NCBI GenBank assembly: GCA_964574335.1 | Contig: CAZNNH010000080.1 | Location: forward strand, 1-26,010 | Origin: CAZNNH01 sp964574335 | GTDB lineage: Bacteria > Acidobacteriota > Vicinamibacteria > Fen-336 | Direction of reading: 5' to 3' | DNA: 26,010 nucleotides | Shown here: positions 6,335 through 14,253 of the stretch, in pieces | Layout: the number at the start of each line of letters is the position of its first letter | How positions within the stretch are numbered: position 1 is the stretch's first letter | Made by a program: the position numbers and the translations under genes | The notes under the pieces: generated by a model | What the model was told of the DNA's origin: nothing | The model's database searches: none | Seen by the model: the letters and a program-made list of their open reading frames with translations, nothing else

Positions 6335-6886
6335 GTGGAATTCCAGGTCGGTGAGAAGGTTATCTACCCGAACCACGGCATTGGCGTCGTGGAGAGCATC
6401 CAGACCACTTCCGGCATAGGGGTCTATGTCCTCCGGATCCTCTCCAACGACTCCAAGGTCTGGGTGCCCCGGGAGAACGCCTGCGGTGTCGGGCTGCGGC
6501 CGGTGATCTCGGCCAGCGACGCCCGAAAGATCTTCCACCTCCTGGGAGACGGCAACATCGAGCAGCACCCGAACTGGAAGGGGCGGTTCAAGGAGAACTC
6601 CGACAAGATGCGGTCGGGCAGCATCTACGAGGTGGCGTCGGTCCTCAAGGGTCTCACCTTCCTGAGCCGCAAGAAGAGCCTCTCGTTCCGCGAAAAGCGG
6701 ATGCTGGATCGGGCCAAGTTCCTGATCGTGAGCGAGATCGCCGAGGTCGAGGGGAAGACGCAGGCGGCCATTGAGGAGCGCGTGGAGCGGGCGCTGACGC
6801 GGACCCTGGACGGCGACCGCGGGGCGGTCGCCAAGAAGCCGGTCCAGAAGCCGGTCGGGGTGCGGCGCCGGGTCCGCGACGCCTAG
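6335..6886 (+). CDS. carD: CarD family transcriptional regulator
   Basis: A 183-residue CarD/CdnL-type protein. These bind the beta subunit of RNA polymerase through an N-terminal Tudor-like domain and stabilise the open promoter complex. Residues 1-65 show the family start FQVGEKVIYPNHGIGVVESI and ...YVLRILSNDSKVWVPRENA. Residues ~70-160 form the helical DNA-contacting domain with SIYEVASVLKGLTFLSRKKSLSFREKRMLDRAK. A basic tail (KKPVQKPVGVRRRVRDA) ends the protein. GTG 6335 is supported by GAGAGG upstream and by matching the family N-terminus. It is a core chromosomal gene, the first beyond the integrated element. The family assignment is firm. Confidence 0.95.
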   Translation: MEFQVGEKVIYPNHGIGVVESIQTTSGIGVYVLRILSNDSKVWVPRENACGVGLRPVISASDARKIFHLLGDGNIEQHPNWKGRFKENSDKMRSGSIYEVASVLKGLTFLSRKKSLSFREKRMLDRAKFLIVSEIAEVEGKTQAAIEERVERALTRTLDGDRGAVAKKPVQKPVGVRRRVRDA

Positions 6887-6907
6887 GGCGCATCTTCAGG
6901 CGCTGCC

Positions 6908-6937
6908 TTGACTTCGGCGGGTTGCGGCGTCTACAAT
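6908..6937 (+). promoter_or_regulatory. Sigma70-type promoter of the HU/IHF gene
   Basis: TTGACT (6908-6913) and TACAAT (6932-6937) are separated by 18 bases, each matching five of six consensus positions. This is the best promoter in the window. The predicted start near 6944 gives an ~88-base leader to the ATG at 7032. Confidence 0.65.
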
Positions 6938-7031
6938 CAGCCCGTCTAACTCCTGTAACGCCCTCAGGTTGCCCGGAACGTCGAGAGGGGCCGGGGCGGT
7001 GCGGTCGCGGGTCTGCGAGCCGAGGAATGCG

Positions 7032-7376
7032 ATGACGAAGGCCGATCTGATCAACATCGTGGCCAAACGTCTCGACATCACTCAAGTCCAGTCTGGGATC
7101 ATCGTCGAGGCCGCCCTGAAGACCATCGTCTCCGCTCTCCAGAGCGGACAGGAGGTGGAGATCCGGGGCTTCGGTAGCTTCCGGTTCCGCAACCGTGCCC
7201 CGCGAAAGGGGCGCAACCCGAAGACCGGTGAGAAGGTGGACGTGCCGCCCAAGCGGATCCCCTACTTCAAGATGGGCAAGGAGCTGAAAGCGCTCCTCAA
7301 CGGGGCGTCTGCCGAGGAGGTGGCCGACGCCGCACCCGTCTCGCCTTCGGGACTGGCCCCCGGGACCGAGCCCTGA
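7032..7376 (+). CDS. HU/IHF family DNA-binding protein (IHF-alpha-like)
   Basis: A 114-residue histone-like protein that bends DNA as a dimer. ATG 7032 is chosen because MTKADLINIVAKRLDI is the canonical family start and AGGA lies five bases upstream; the frame is also open further upstream. The core shows the saddle strand EVEIRGFGSFRFRNRAPRKG, the beta-arm tip RNPKTGEKV with the intercalating proline, and the closing PYFKMGKELKALLN. The ~24-residue C-terminal extension rich in Ala, Pro and Glu is longer than in standard ~95-residue HU/IHF proteins. Its sequence leans toward IHF-alpha, but the exact subclass needs a tree. Confidence 0.93.
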   Translation: MTKADLINIVAKRLDITQVQSGIIVEAALKTIVSALQSGQEVEIRGFGSFRFRNRAPRKGRNPKTGEKVDVPPKRIPYFKMGKELKALLNGASAEEVADAAPVSPSGLAPGTEP

Positions 7377-7469
7377 GACCCCGCCTGTAGCCTCGATGGA
7401 GAGGGCGCGCTGGCTTGCCTGGGCGGTGGCCGGTGCCCGCCTTGGTCCGGAGCCAGACGGGGCCCAGCC

Positions 7470-8255
7470 ATGAGCCAGGATCTGCGGCTGCAGGGGAGCC
7501 TGGCCAGCCGCGGCTTCCCGGAGCTGGTCGAGGATCTCCACAGCCGTCGCTGGACGGGCACGGTGACCCTCACCCACGCCGGGATCGGGAAGAGCATCAA
7601 GGTCCAGGACGGACGCCTGGTGTTCGCCTCGTCCTCGAGCCCGGACGACCGGCTGGGCGAGCTGCTGCTCCGCCGGGGTCGGGTCACCCTGCGTCAGCTC
7701 GTGGACGCCGGGCAGGCCGTGGTCCCCGGAAAACGCCTGGGCGCGATCCTGGTGGAGCAGGGCGTGCTGGGGCCCAAGGACCTGATCCAGGGGGTGGTGG
7801 AGCACACCCAGGAGATCATCTACGGGGTCTTCCTGTGGACCGAGGGCCAGTACCGCCTGGTGGAGGGCGAAGCCGGCGGCGAGGACATCACGCTGCGCAT
7901 CAGCACCCCCGACCTGATCCTGGAGGGGATCCGGCGCATCGAGGCGTGGAGCCGCGTGGAGCGGGGCTCAGGTGGGCTCGGGGCTCAGTACCGGCGGGCC
8001 GACGACTACGAGACCATCGTCGCCCAGATGAACCTCTCCACCGAGGAGCTGGGGCTGGTCACGGCGCTCCACGAGCCCCAGAGCGCCGAGGCCATCTGCG
8101 CCGAGTCGCCGCTCGGCGATTTTGCGGTCTGCCAGGTTCTGTGGGCGCTGCGGGTGATCGGCGTCGTCAAGCGGGTGGACACCCAGCTCCCCGCCGAGGA
8201 GGCAGCGCCCGATGACGAGGGGCTGGGCGCGATCCTGGGCGAGGAGCAGGCATGA
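7470..8255 (+). CDS. DUF4388 domain protein
   Basis: A 261-residue protein whose first ~130 residues match DUF4388: LQGSLASRGFPELVEDLHSRRWTGTVTL, then GRLVFASSSSPDDRLGELLLRRGRVT and GKRLGAILVEQGVLGPKDL. In Acidobacteriota and Myxococcota such proteins accompany gliding, signalling and c-di-GMP functions, but no biochemical activity is established. The second half (~150-261) is predicted helical, with a segment (MNLSTEELGLVTALHEPQSAEAICAESPLGDFAVCQVLWALRVIGVV) resembling the winged-helix-like repeat often found after DUF4388. Its stop overlaps the ATG of the PilZ gene (ATGA), so the two are probably co-translated. Confidence 0.85.
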   Translation: MSQDLRLQGSLASRGFPELVEDLHSRRWTGTVTLTHAGIGKSIKVQDGRLVFASSSSPDDRLGELLLRRGRVTLRQLVDAGQAVVPGKRLGAILVEQGVLGPKDLIQGVVEHTQEIIYGVFLWTEGQYRLVEGEAGGEDITLRISTPDLILEGIRRIEAWSRVERGSGGLGAQYRRADDYETIVAQMNLSTEELGLVTALHEPQSAEAICAESPLGDFAVCQVLWALRVIGVVKRVDTQLPAEEAAPDDEGLGAILGEEQA

Positions 8256-8614
8256 CCCGCCCTGATCGCGAGAAGCGACAGGTCCCGCGGGTACAGCCGT
8301 ACGTGGCGCCGTGTCGGATCCTGGGGCCGGGCCGGAAGCTACAGGGGTACGTGACCGACCTCAGCACCAAGGGGGCGCAGGTGGCGGTGGCGACGGCACC
8401 CCCCGACGTCGGCGCCCAGGTTACGCTGGAGATCCGGCTCGGCGGACGGATCGCTTCGCTGCGTCTCGGAGCCACCGTCCTCTGGCACAAGTCGCTCACG
8501 GCGCCGCCCGGCTTCGCGTTCGGGCTGAGCTTCGAGGAGCTGTCCGAGCGCCAGTTCGAGATCCTGGACAGCGTGTTGGCCGAGGTCAGGCGACGGGCGG
8601 AAGCCCTGGCCTGA
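8252..8614 (+). CDS. PilZ domain protein (c-di-GMP receptor-like)
   Basis: A 120-residue single-domain PilZ protein. The RxxxR-type N-terminal loop is seen as REKRQVPR. The D/NxSxxG motif is present as DLSTKGAQV at about residues 37-45. The beta-barrel continues with VTLEIRLGGRIASLRLGATVLWHK and FGLSFEELSERQFEILDSVLAEV. These two motifs are the c-di-GMP contacts in characterised PilZ proteins, so binding is likely but untested. It overlaps the DUF4388 gene by four bases and lies a few hundred bases from the polysaccharide genes, hinting at second-messenger control of surface functions. Confidence 0.88.
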   Translation: MTRPDREKRQVPRVQPYVAPCRILGPGRKLQGYVTDLSTKGAQVAVATAPPDVGAQVTLEIRLGGRIASLRLGATVLWHKSLTAPPGFAFGLSFEELSERQFEILDSVLAEVRRRAEALA

Positions 8615-8645
8615 GCCGCTGGCCTCCGCCGGGGAGAGAAGGCTG

Positions 8646-9038
8646 TTGACCGAGGCTTCGCAGCAATCACGACGCCGGCGATGGTGCGAAGGGCCCGAGC
8701 CCGACGCGCCCAAGGAAGGCTTGCTGAGCCTGGACGATGACCGGCTGCTCTACGAGATCAAGGCGCTCGAGCCCGCTCCGGAGCGCGATCTGCCGCTGCT
8801 GGCGGTGGTGCGGAGCAACCGCCACTTCTTCCTCCGCCAGGAGGCGGCCAAGAAGATCACCCAGAAGGACCTGCTCAAGGCCTACTTCGACGATCGCCAC
8901 ATCGGCCAGATCCTGGTCCGGGGCCTGACCCGGCGGGAGGACGTCGACTACCTGGAGAAGCTGATCGCTGGGACCCGCTACATCGAGGTCAGGAGGGCCG
9001 CCAGCGCGCAACTGCTCGAGCTGCGGAAGAAGCTGTGA
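8646..9038 (+). CDS. Small HEAT-like helical protein
   Basis: A 130-residue protein starting at TTG 8646 after GGAGAGAAGG. No enzyme motif is visible. Residues ~35-130 are paired helices with a HEAT/ARM-like rhythm (LLYEIKALEPAPERDLPLLAVVRSNRHFFLRQEAAKKI; VDYLEKLIAGTRYIEVRRAASAQLLELRKKL). The RQEAAKKI and RRAASAQLLEL endings recall repeat helix B. It follows the PilZ gene by 31 bases and could be a protein-interaction partner in the same operon. Function unknown. The TTG start is supported only by spacing; an internal ATG near the conserved part is not evident. Confidence 0.7.
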   Translation: MTEASQQSRRRRWCEGPEPDAPKEGLLSLDDDRLLYEIKALEPAPERDLPLLAVVRSNRHFFLRQEAAKKITQKDLLKAYFDDRHIGQILVRGLTRREDVDYLEKLIAGTRYIEVRRAASAQLLELRKKL

Positions 9039-9093
9039 GCGGAGCCCCCCGACCCGTGCCCAGGGCGCGTGACCCGCGCCTCCGTGACCGGCC

Positions 9094-10791
9094 TTGAACC
9101 TCTTCGGCGTCGACGTGACCGGCCTCGAGCCGACGACGTTCCTGGCGGGGGGGCGAGCGCTGTATGTCGCCCTGGCCTTGGCCTTCCTGCTGGTGCTGGC
9201 CCGGGTGGGCCGTCCCCTCTGGGTTCTCCTCGGCGTGTGCGGTGCCAACGCCTGGGTGTGGGTGCTCACCAACTACCCCCTCGTGCGCCCGTATGCCGTG
9301 GGAGTCAGCCACGACCGGCTCGGCAACCTGGCGATGTGCCAATCGGTGGCCGTCGGTGGTCCGGCCTGGGAGACCATGCAGGTGGGCCAGCTTCACATGG
9401 AGCCGTTCTGGGGGGTGGTGGTGGCCGCGCTGGCCGGCTGGAACCCCGACCGCGTGCTCGCCATCTACCCCTACTTCGCGCTGGTGATGCCGGTGGCCTT
9501 CGCGATCACGCTTTATCTCGGTCTCGGCTCGTCGACCGCAGGGGTGGGCTTCGACCGCTGGGAGCGGGCGCTGGCAGCCGCCTTCGGGACGCTCTTGTGC
9601 GCGGCCCCCACCGACTTCGTCGGCACCTACGACGTGCCCTGGGCGATGACCTTCCTGCTCAAGCCCAACCACGCCCTGGCCCTCGTGCTCTTCCCCCTGT
9701 TGCTGCGCCTCGTCTCGACGATCCGGGGCTTCTGGGGGCGTCTGGCCGGTGGCCTGCTCCTCCACCTGATCGGCTGGGCCTTCGTGTTGCACATGGTCTA
9801 CGTCAGCTTCGGGCTGCTGGTGTTCGTGCTGATCGCCTGGCTGCGCCGCCTCCCCGAGGCACGGCGCGATCTGCTGGACGTAGCCGTGGTCCTGGGGATC
9901 AACGTCCTGGTGGTCAGCCCCTACCTGGTGATGCTGTTCGTGGGCTACCCGTTCCTGCGGCCGAGCCCGCAGATGACCATCCCGGCCTTCTCGCCGCACC
10001 TGCTCGAGCCGATACTGCGCAGCGGCTTCGTGTTCGTGCTCGCCCTCCACGGGCTGCGGGTCGTCTGGAAGCGTCCGGACCGGATGAGCCGGCTGTGGTT
10101 CGCGCAGGTGGTCGGCGCCCACCTGCTGTGGGTGGCCTACCTGGGGCTCGGGTGGGCACAGCTCGCCCGCGAGCGCGACGAGCTGTTCTACTGGCTCCGG
10201 TTCCTGAACGCCGCCACCGCCGCGGTAGGCGCCTGGGACCTGGCTGGCCGGGTCGTCACCCGGCTCTCCGCCCGACCCTTCAAGCCCGCCCTCCGTGCCG
10301 CCGTGGTCCTGGTCCTGGCGCTGCCGTTCTCGCTTCCCTACTGGTGGGACCCGCTCCGCATGGACCGGTACTTCAAGGCCTGCCTGCAGCCGCTGCCGGC
10401 CACCATCGAGTGCCCCACCGACTTCCTTCGCCACCACACCCGGCCCACCGCCGTCGTCGCCGGAGACCGTGACTACGCCCGGTACGTTGGCGCCCTGGGG
10501 GCACGACGGCTGCTGCTCAGCAACGCCGCCCACGCTCCCAAGGACTTCGAGCGACGGGTCGAGCTGGAGCGGAGCCTGCTTCGCGGCAGGGAGGGCTACC
10601 CGCCGGACGCCGACCGCTACGGTGTCACCTATCTGGTGGTGACCCCCCACCTGCTGGAGTCCTATCCGGACGTGACGCTCGGCGACCTGCGAGCCCGGCC
10701 CTACCTGCGCGAGGTCCACCTGACCGCGCGCAGCGACACCGACTACGTAGCGATCTTCAGGCTCGTCCGCGGGGAGGCCCGACGACCGTGA
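9094..10791 (+). CDS. Polytopic membrane protein, GT-C/YfhO-like (first of tandem pair)
   Basis: A 565-residue integral membrane protein with roughly ten hydrophobic helices over residues ~20-430 and a soluble C-terminal domain (~435-565). The C-terminal part contains FLRHHTRPTAVVAGDRDYARYVGALGARRLLLSN and YGVTYLVVTPHLL, a pattern seen at the end of GT-C-like membrane glycosyltransferase families, where a soluble alpha/beta domain follows the helices. A loop after the second helix has DRLGNLAMCQSVAVGGPAWETMQ, probably external. The start is TTG 9094, with no strong ribosome site. The next gene starts inside its stop (GTGA). A glycosyl or lipid-linked-sugar transferase is the best guess; no catalytic residue can be assigned with confidence. 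Confidence 0.75.
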   Translation: MNLFGVDVTGLEPTTFLAGGRALYVALALAFLLVLARVGRPLWVLLGVCGANAWVWVLTNYPLVRPYAVGVSHDRLGNLAMCQSVAVGGPAWETMQVGQLHMEPFWGVVVAALAGWNPDRVLAIYPYFALVMPVAFAITLYLGLGSSTAGVGFDRWERALAAAFGTLLCAAPTDFVGTYDVPWAMTFLLKPNHALALVLFPLLLRLVSTIRGFWGRLAGGLLLHLIGWAFVLHMVYVSFGLLVFVLIAWLRRLPEARRDLLDVAVVLGINVLVVSPYLVMLFVGYPFLRPSPQMTIPAFSPHLLEPILRSGFVFVLALHGLRVVWKRPDRMSRLWFAQVVGAHLLWVAYLGLGWAQLARERDELFYWLRFLNAATAAVGAWDLAGRVVTRLSARPFKPALRAAVVLVLALPFSLPYWWDPLRMDRYFKACLQPLPATIECPTDFLRHHTRPTAVVAGDRDYARYVGALGARRLLLSNAAHAPKDFERRVELERSLLRGREGYPPDADRYGVTYLVVTPHLLESYPDVTLGDLRARPYLREVHLTARSDTDYVAIFRLVRGEARRP

Positions 10792-12284
10792 GCCTCGCCG
10801 GTCAGCTCGGGCTCGAGCCGCCCGTGGTCGCCACCAGCGTGGCCGGCCTGCGCTATCTGCTGGTCGCCCTCGCCCTGCTCTGGGGCCTCCTGGCCCTGCG
10901 CCGAGAGGGCCTGATGGTCTTGGGGGGGGTGGTGTTCGCGCTGGTAGCCACCGGCTACTGGAGCCTGGCGCTCGCCCGCCCGCGCGGCCTCCTGGTCGAC
11001 CCGGAGGCCACGGCCTGGGCCGCCCAGGCCTCCGTGGTCCTGGCTACCGGCGACGCGCGAGAAGGGATCCTCTCGGGCCAGCCCGCCGCACCCGGCGCCT
11101 TCTGGCTGCTTCCTCACCTCGCCCTCCCACAGGAGTGGGTCCTGTTGCTGCCGACGCTCCTGCCCCCGGTTCTGCTGGTCGGCGTCGCCCTGGCGGTGCT
11201 CGCCCTCTGGGAGGAGCGTCGGCGCGCCTGGCTGGCCACCGCTCTCTGGCTGGCCTTCTCCACCGGCGACCTCGACACGCTCCGCGGCGCCGGCTTCCTG
11301 CCGGGGAGCTGGGAGCGGCTCGGCGACGGCCTGGGGCTGCTCGTCCTGGTGGCGGCGGCCCTCGGCTTGGGCCGGCTCCTCCGACGCTCCCGTTGGGCGC
11401 TGCCCGCCGTGGCCACGGTGGTGGCCGCCGGCTGGGCGCTCCTGGGCCGGGGCGTGTCGCCGCTTCCGCTGTGGGAGCGGGCGATGCTGCTTGGCTTCGA
11501 CCCGGGGCTCTGGCTCCCCCTGGCCGTGCTCGGCTGGCGCCGCCGGCCTGATTCCTCCTCCATCGCCCTGGCGCTGGGTGGGGGGGCGCTGGTGCTCGCC
11601 TCGGGGACGCTGCTTCCCGTCGACGTCTGGGGAGCCCACGCCTTCTACCGCCTGGGTCTGCTGCTGGCGGCGTCCGGCCCGGCCCAGGAGCTGGCCGTCT
11701 TCTGCGGGACGCGGCTTGGGCGCTTCTCACGGCTCTCCACCGTCGCCCCGGAGCGGCTCGGTGCGGCGGCCCTGATCGTGGCCCTCGTCCCCGGCGCCTT
11801 CGTCACCTCCTGGGACCCGGCGGCCCTCGATCCGGTCACCGGACGGAGCCTGGAGCCGATCTCGCCCAACCTGCTGCGGGCGATGCGGTGGGTGCGTGAG
11901 CAGACCCCGCCCGGGGCCGTGTTCGTGGCGGGTCCGAACTACGCCGAGGCGGTGGCCGCCCTCGGCGGGCGCCGCCTGCTCCGTGCCCCGGGATGGCTCC
12001 AGGCGCCGGACGAGGAGCGAAGGCTCCGGGCCGAGCGGCAGGCCCTGTCGGGGCACCCCTCCGGACGCCTGTCGCAGCTTTACGGGATCGGCTACGTGCT
12101 GGCCACCCCCGGCGAGATCCGCAAGTACGGCCTCGAGCACCCCGCGGAGCTGGCGCGGCGAGGGCTCCGGCTCCGCCACGTGGGCCCCGGCGGCTTCTAC
12201 GTCTTCGAGGTCCCGCGTGCCGCAGATCCGGTCGAGGGGGTCCCCGCGGCCGGTGCCGGCAGCCGCCCGACCCCCATCGGTTAG
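10788..12284 (+). CDS. Polytopic membrane protein (second of tandem pair)
   Basis: A 498-residue protein starting at GTG 10788, overlapping the previous stop by four bases. About ten hydrophobic segments occupy residues ~20-330. A soluble C-terminal part has MRWVREQTPPGAVFVAGPNYAEAVAALGGRRLL and YGIGYVLATPGEIRKYGLEHP. These match in order and spacing the GDRDYARYVGALGARRLLLSN and YGVTYLVVTP segments of the upstream protein, suggesting ancient duplication or a common architecture. The hydrophobic part is Leu/Ala-rich and otherwise divergent. The likely role is a membrane glycosyltransferase or a flippase partner in the glycan pathway. The product is not recognised more closely than this. Confidence 0.72.
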   Translation: MSLAGQLGLEPPVVATSVAGLRYLLVALALLWGLLALRREGLMVLGGVVFALVATGYWSLALARPRGLLVDPEATAWAAQASVVLATGDAREGILSGQPAAPGAFWLLPHLALPQEWVLLLPTLLPPVLLVGVALAVLALWEERRRAWLATALWLAFSTGDLDTLRGAGFLPGSWERLGDGLGLLVLVAAALGLGRLLRRSRWALPAVATVVAAGWALLGRGVSPLPLWERAMLLGFDPGLWLPLAVLGWRRRPDSSSIALALGGGALVLASGTLLPVDVWGAHAFYRLGLLLAASGPAQELAVFCGTRLGRFSRLSTVAPERLGAAALIVALVPGAFVTSWDPAALDPVTGRSLEPISPNLLRAMRWVREQTPPGAVFVAGPNYAEAVAALGGRRLLRAPGWLQAPDEERRLRAERQALSGHPSGRLSQLYGIGYVLATPGEIRKYGLEHPAELARRGLRLRHVGPGGFYVFEVPRAADPVEGVPAAGAGSRPTPIG

Positions 12285-12287
12285 AAT
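12282..12287 (+). promoter_or_regulatory. Candidate -10 for the GT2 gene (leaderless)
   Basis: TAGAAT, overlapping the stop codon of the previous gene, lies eight bases before ATG 12296. No Shine-Dalgarno is present between them. This suggests an internal promoter giving a leaderless message. No clear -35 is seen. Confidence 0.4.
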
Positions 12288-12295
12288 AGCGCCCC

Positions 12296-13252
12296 ATGTT
12301 CCAGGGCCGGCGCGTCACCGTGGTGGTACCCGCCTACAACGAGGAGAGGTTGATCGGCAAGGTCCTGGCCGAGATGCCGGCGCTGGTCGACCGGATCATC
12401 GTGGTCGACGACGCCTCCACGGACGGGACGGTCGCCCAGATCGAGGCGGCCCGCGCCGCCCAGCCCGAACGGATCGAGCTGATCCGGCATCCGGGCAACC
12501 GCGGGGTGGGCGCCGCCATCGTCAGCGGCTACGAGTCGGCCAAGACCAGCGAGCCGCCGGACGGGATGGTGGCGGTGATGGCCGGCGACGCCCAGATGGA
12601 CCCGGACGAGCTGCCGTTGCTGCTGCGGCCGCTGGCGGACGGCAGCGCCGACTACACCAAGGGCAACCGTCTCTTCACCGGAGAGGCCTGGAAGATCATC
12701 CCGCGCTACCGCTACCTGGGCAACGCGGTGCTGTCGCTGCTGACCAAGATCGCCTCGGGGTACTGGCACGTGACGGACAGCCAGTCGGGCTACACCGCGA
12801 TCACCGTCGAGGCGCTCAAGGTGGTGCAGCTCGGCCGCCTCTACCGCCGCTACGGCTTCCCGAACCACCTCCTGGTCGAGCTGAACAACTACGACTTCCG
12901 TGTCCGAGACGTGCCGATCCGGCCGATCTACAACATCGGCGAGGTCTCCGGCATCCGGCTCCCCCGGGTGATCCCCACCCTGGCCTGGCTGCTGTTCAAG
13001 TGCTACTTCTGGCGGATGAAGGAGAAGTACATCATCCGCGACTTCCACCCGCTGATCTTCTTCCTGACCCTCGGGCTGCTTCAGACCGGTGCCGGCTTCC
13101 TGCTCGGCGTCTACATCATCTATCTCAAGATCCTCTACGGCGCCCTCTCGCCCAACGGCGTGATCTTCGACGTCTTCATCCTGATCACCGGCATGCAGAT
13201 GCTGTTCTTCGCCATGTGGATGGACATGGAGCGCAACAAGGGGCTCAAGTAG
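12296..13252 (+). CDS. GT2 family polyprenyl-phosphate-type glycosyltransferase
   Basis: A 318-residue protein with an N-terminal GT-A domain and two C-terminal transmembrane helices. The GT2 landmarks are VTVVVPAYNEERLIGKVL, IIVVDDASTDGT (D at ~41), GNRGVGAAIVSGYESA and VMAGDAQMDPDEL, the acidic sugar-nucleotide/metal motif. Later TDSQSGYTAI matches DPM1/DPG-type enzymes. The C-terminal helices are HPLIFFLTLGLLQTGAGFLLGVYIIYLK and VIFDVFILITGMQMLFFAMWMDM. The family transfers a sugar from UDP- or GDP-sugar to polyprenyl phosphate on the cytoplasmic face. The neighbouring GT-C-like proteins could use such a lipid-linked sugar. The stop abuts the next ATG (TAG followed directly by ATG 13253). 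Confidence 0.9.
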   Translation: MFQGRRVTVVVPAYNEERLIGKVLAEMPALVDRIIVVDDASTDGTVAQIEAARAAQPERIELIRHPGNRGVGAAIVSGYESAKTSEPPDGMVAVMAGDAQMDPDELPLLLRPLADGSADYTKGNRLFTGEAWKIIPRYRYLGNAVLSLLTKIASGYWHVTDSQSGYTAITVEALKVVQLGRLYRRYGFPNHLLVELNNYDFRVRDVPIRPIYNIGEVSGIRLPRVIPTLAWLLFKCYFWRMKEKYIIRDFHPLIFFLTLGLLQTGAGFLLGVYIIYLKILYGALSPNGVIFDVFILITGMQMLFFAMWMDMERNKGLK

Positions 13253-14245
13253 ATGGCGACGACCACGGTGGGGGTGGGCCTGGTCGGCTTCGGCTACTGG
13301 GGGAAGAACCTGGCCCGCAACCTCCACCAGCTCGGCTGCCTGGTCTCGGTGTGCGACTCCGATCGCTCCGCCCTGGCGCGGGCCAAGGCCGGCTATCGGG
13401 GGGTACGCACCACCGTCAGCTTCAAGCGGCTGCTGGCCGACGCGCGGATCAAGGCGGTGGCCCTGGCCGCCCCGGCCGCCGAGCACTACCGCCTGGCCAA
13501 GGAGGCGCTGCTGGCCGGCAAGGACGTCTTCGTCGAGAAGCCGCTGGCGCTGCGGCTGCCCGAGGCCGAGGAGCTCTGCCGCCTGGCCCGCCGAAACAAG
13601 CGGGTGCTGATGGTGGGCCACATCCTCGAGTACCATCCGGCGATCCGCAAGCTCCGGCAGATCGTGGAGGCCGGCGAGCTGGGCGACCTGCACTACGTCT
13701 ACTCGAACCGCCTCAACCTCGGCAAGGTCCGAAAGGAGGAGAACATCCTCTGGAGCTTCGCCCCCCACGACATCTCGGTGATCCTGCTGCTGGTCGGCGC
13801 CCTCCCCACCTGGGCGACCACCAGCGGCCAGAGCTACCTCCAGCACCAGATCGCCGACGTCACCATGACCTGTCTCGGGTTCGAGGGGGCGGTCCGGGCC
13901 CACATCTTCGTGAGCTGGCTCCACCCCTACAAGGAGCAGAAGCTGGTGGTGATCGGCTCCCGGAAGATGGCGGTCTTCGACGACGTCGCCAAGGAAGGCA
14001 AGCTCAAGATCTACGACAAGGGGATCGAATGGCGGGGCGGGCAGCCGGTGATCCGGCAGACCGCGGAGTCCACCCTGTTTTTCCCCGAGATGGAGCCGCT
14101 CCGGGAGGAGCTGTCGCACTTCGTCGACTGCGTGCGCGCCCGCAAGCCGCCGCAGACCGACGGTCAGAACGGCATCCGCGTGCTGCGGGTGCTCACCGCC
14201 TGCCAGCGCTCGATCGAGCGGGGCGGCCAACCGGTGGAGGTGTGA
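13253..14245 (+). CDS. wlbA: Gfo/Idh/MocA oxidoreductase, WlbA/WbpB-like UDP-sugar 3-dehydrogenase
   Basis: A 330-residue NAD(H)-dependent oxidoreductase. The Rossmann start is VGLVGFGYWGKNLARNL. The family catalytic lysine is K96 in VEKPLAL, with the pair H172-D173 in NILWSFAPHDISVILLL, the form seen in WlbA/WbpB. These oxidise C3 of UDP-GlcNAc-uronate as the first step toward 2,3-diacetamido-2,3-dideoxy uronic acids; the product is then aminated and acetylated. The next gene encodes the matching acetyltransferase, which supports this over other Gfo/Idh activities. The aminotransferase (WbpE-like) and the UDP-GlcNAc 6-dehydrogenase are not in the window. Substrate is inferred, family is firm. 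Confidence 0.88.
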   Translation: MATTTVGVGLVGFGYWGKNLARNLHQLGCLVSVCDSDRSALARAKAGYRGVRTTVSFKRLLADARIKAVALAAPAAEHYRLAKEALLAGKDVFVEKPLALRLPEAEELCRLARRNKRVLMVGHILEYHPAIRKLRQIVEAGELGDLHYVYSNRLNLGKVRKEENILWSFAPHDISVILLLVGALPTWATTSGQSYLQHQIADVTMTCLGFEGAVRAHIFVSWLHPYKEQKLVVIGSRKMAVFDDVAKEGKLKIYDKGIEWRGGQPVIRQTAESTLFFPEMEPLREELSHFVDCVRARKPPQTDGQNGIRVLRVLTACQRSIERGGQPVEV

Positions 14246-14253
14246 GGGGGAAG

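Noticed and set aside
8989..10719. Minus-strand open frame of 576 codons
   Set aside because: Antisense to the membrane protein gene at 9094, and rich in Gln/His/Glu/Gly as typical of antisense GC-rich shadows.
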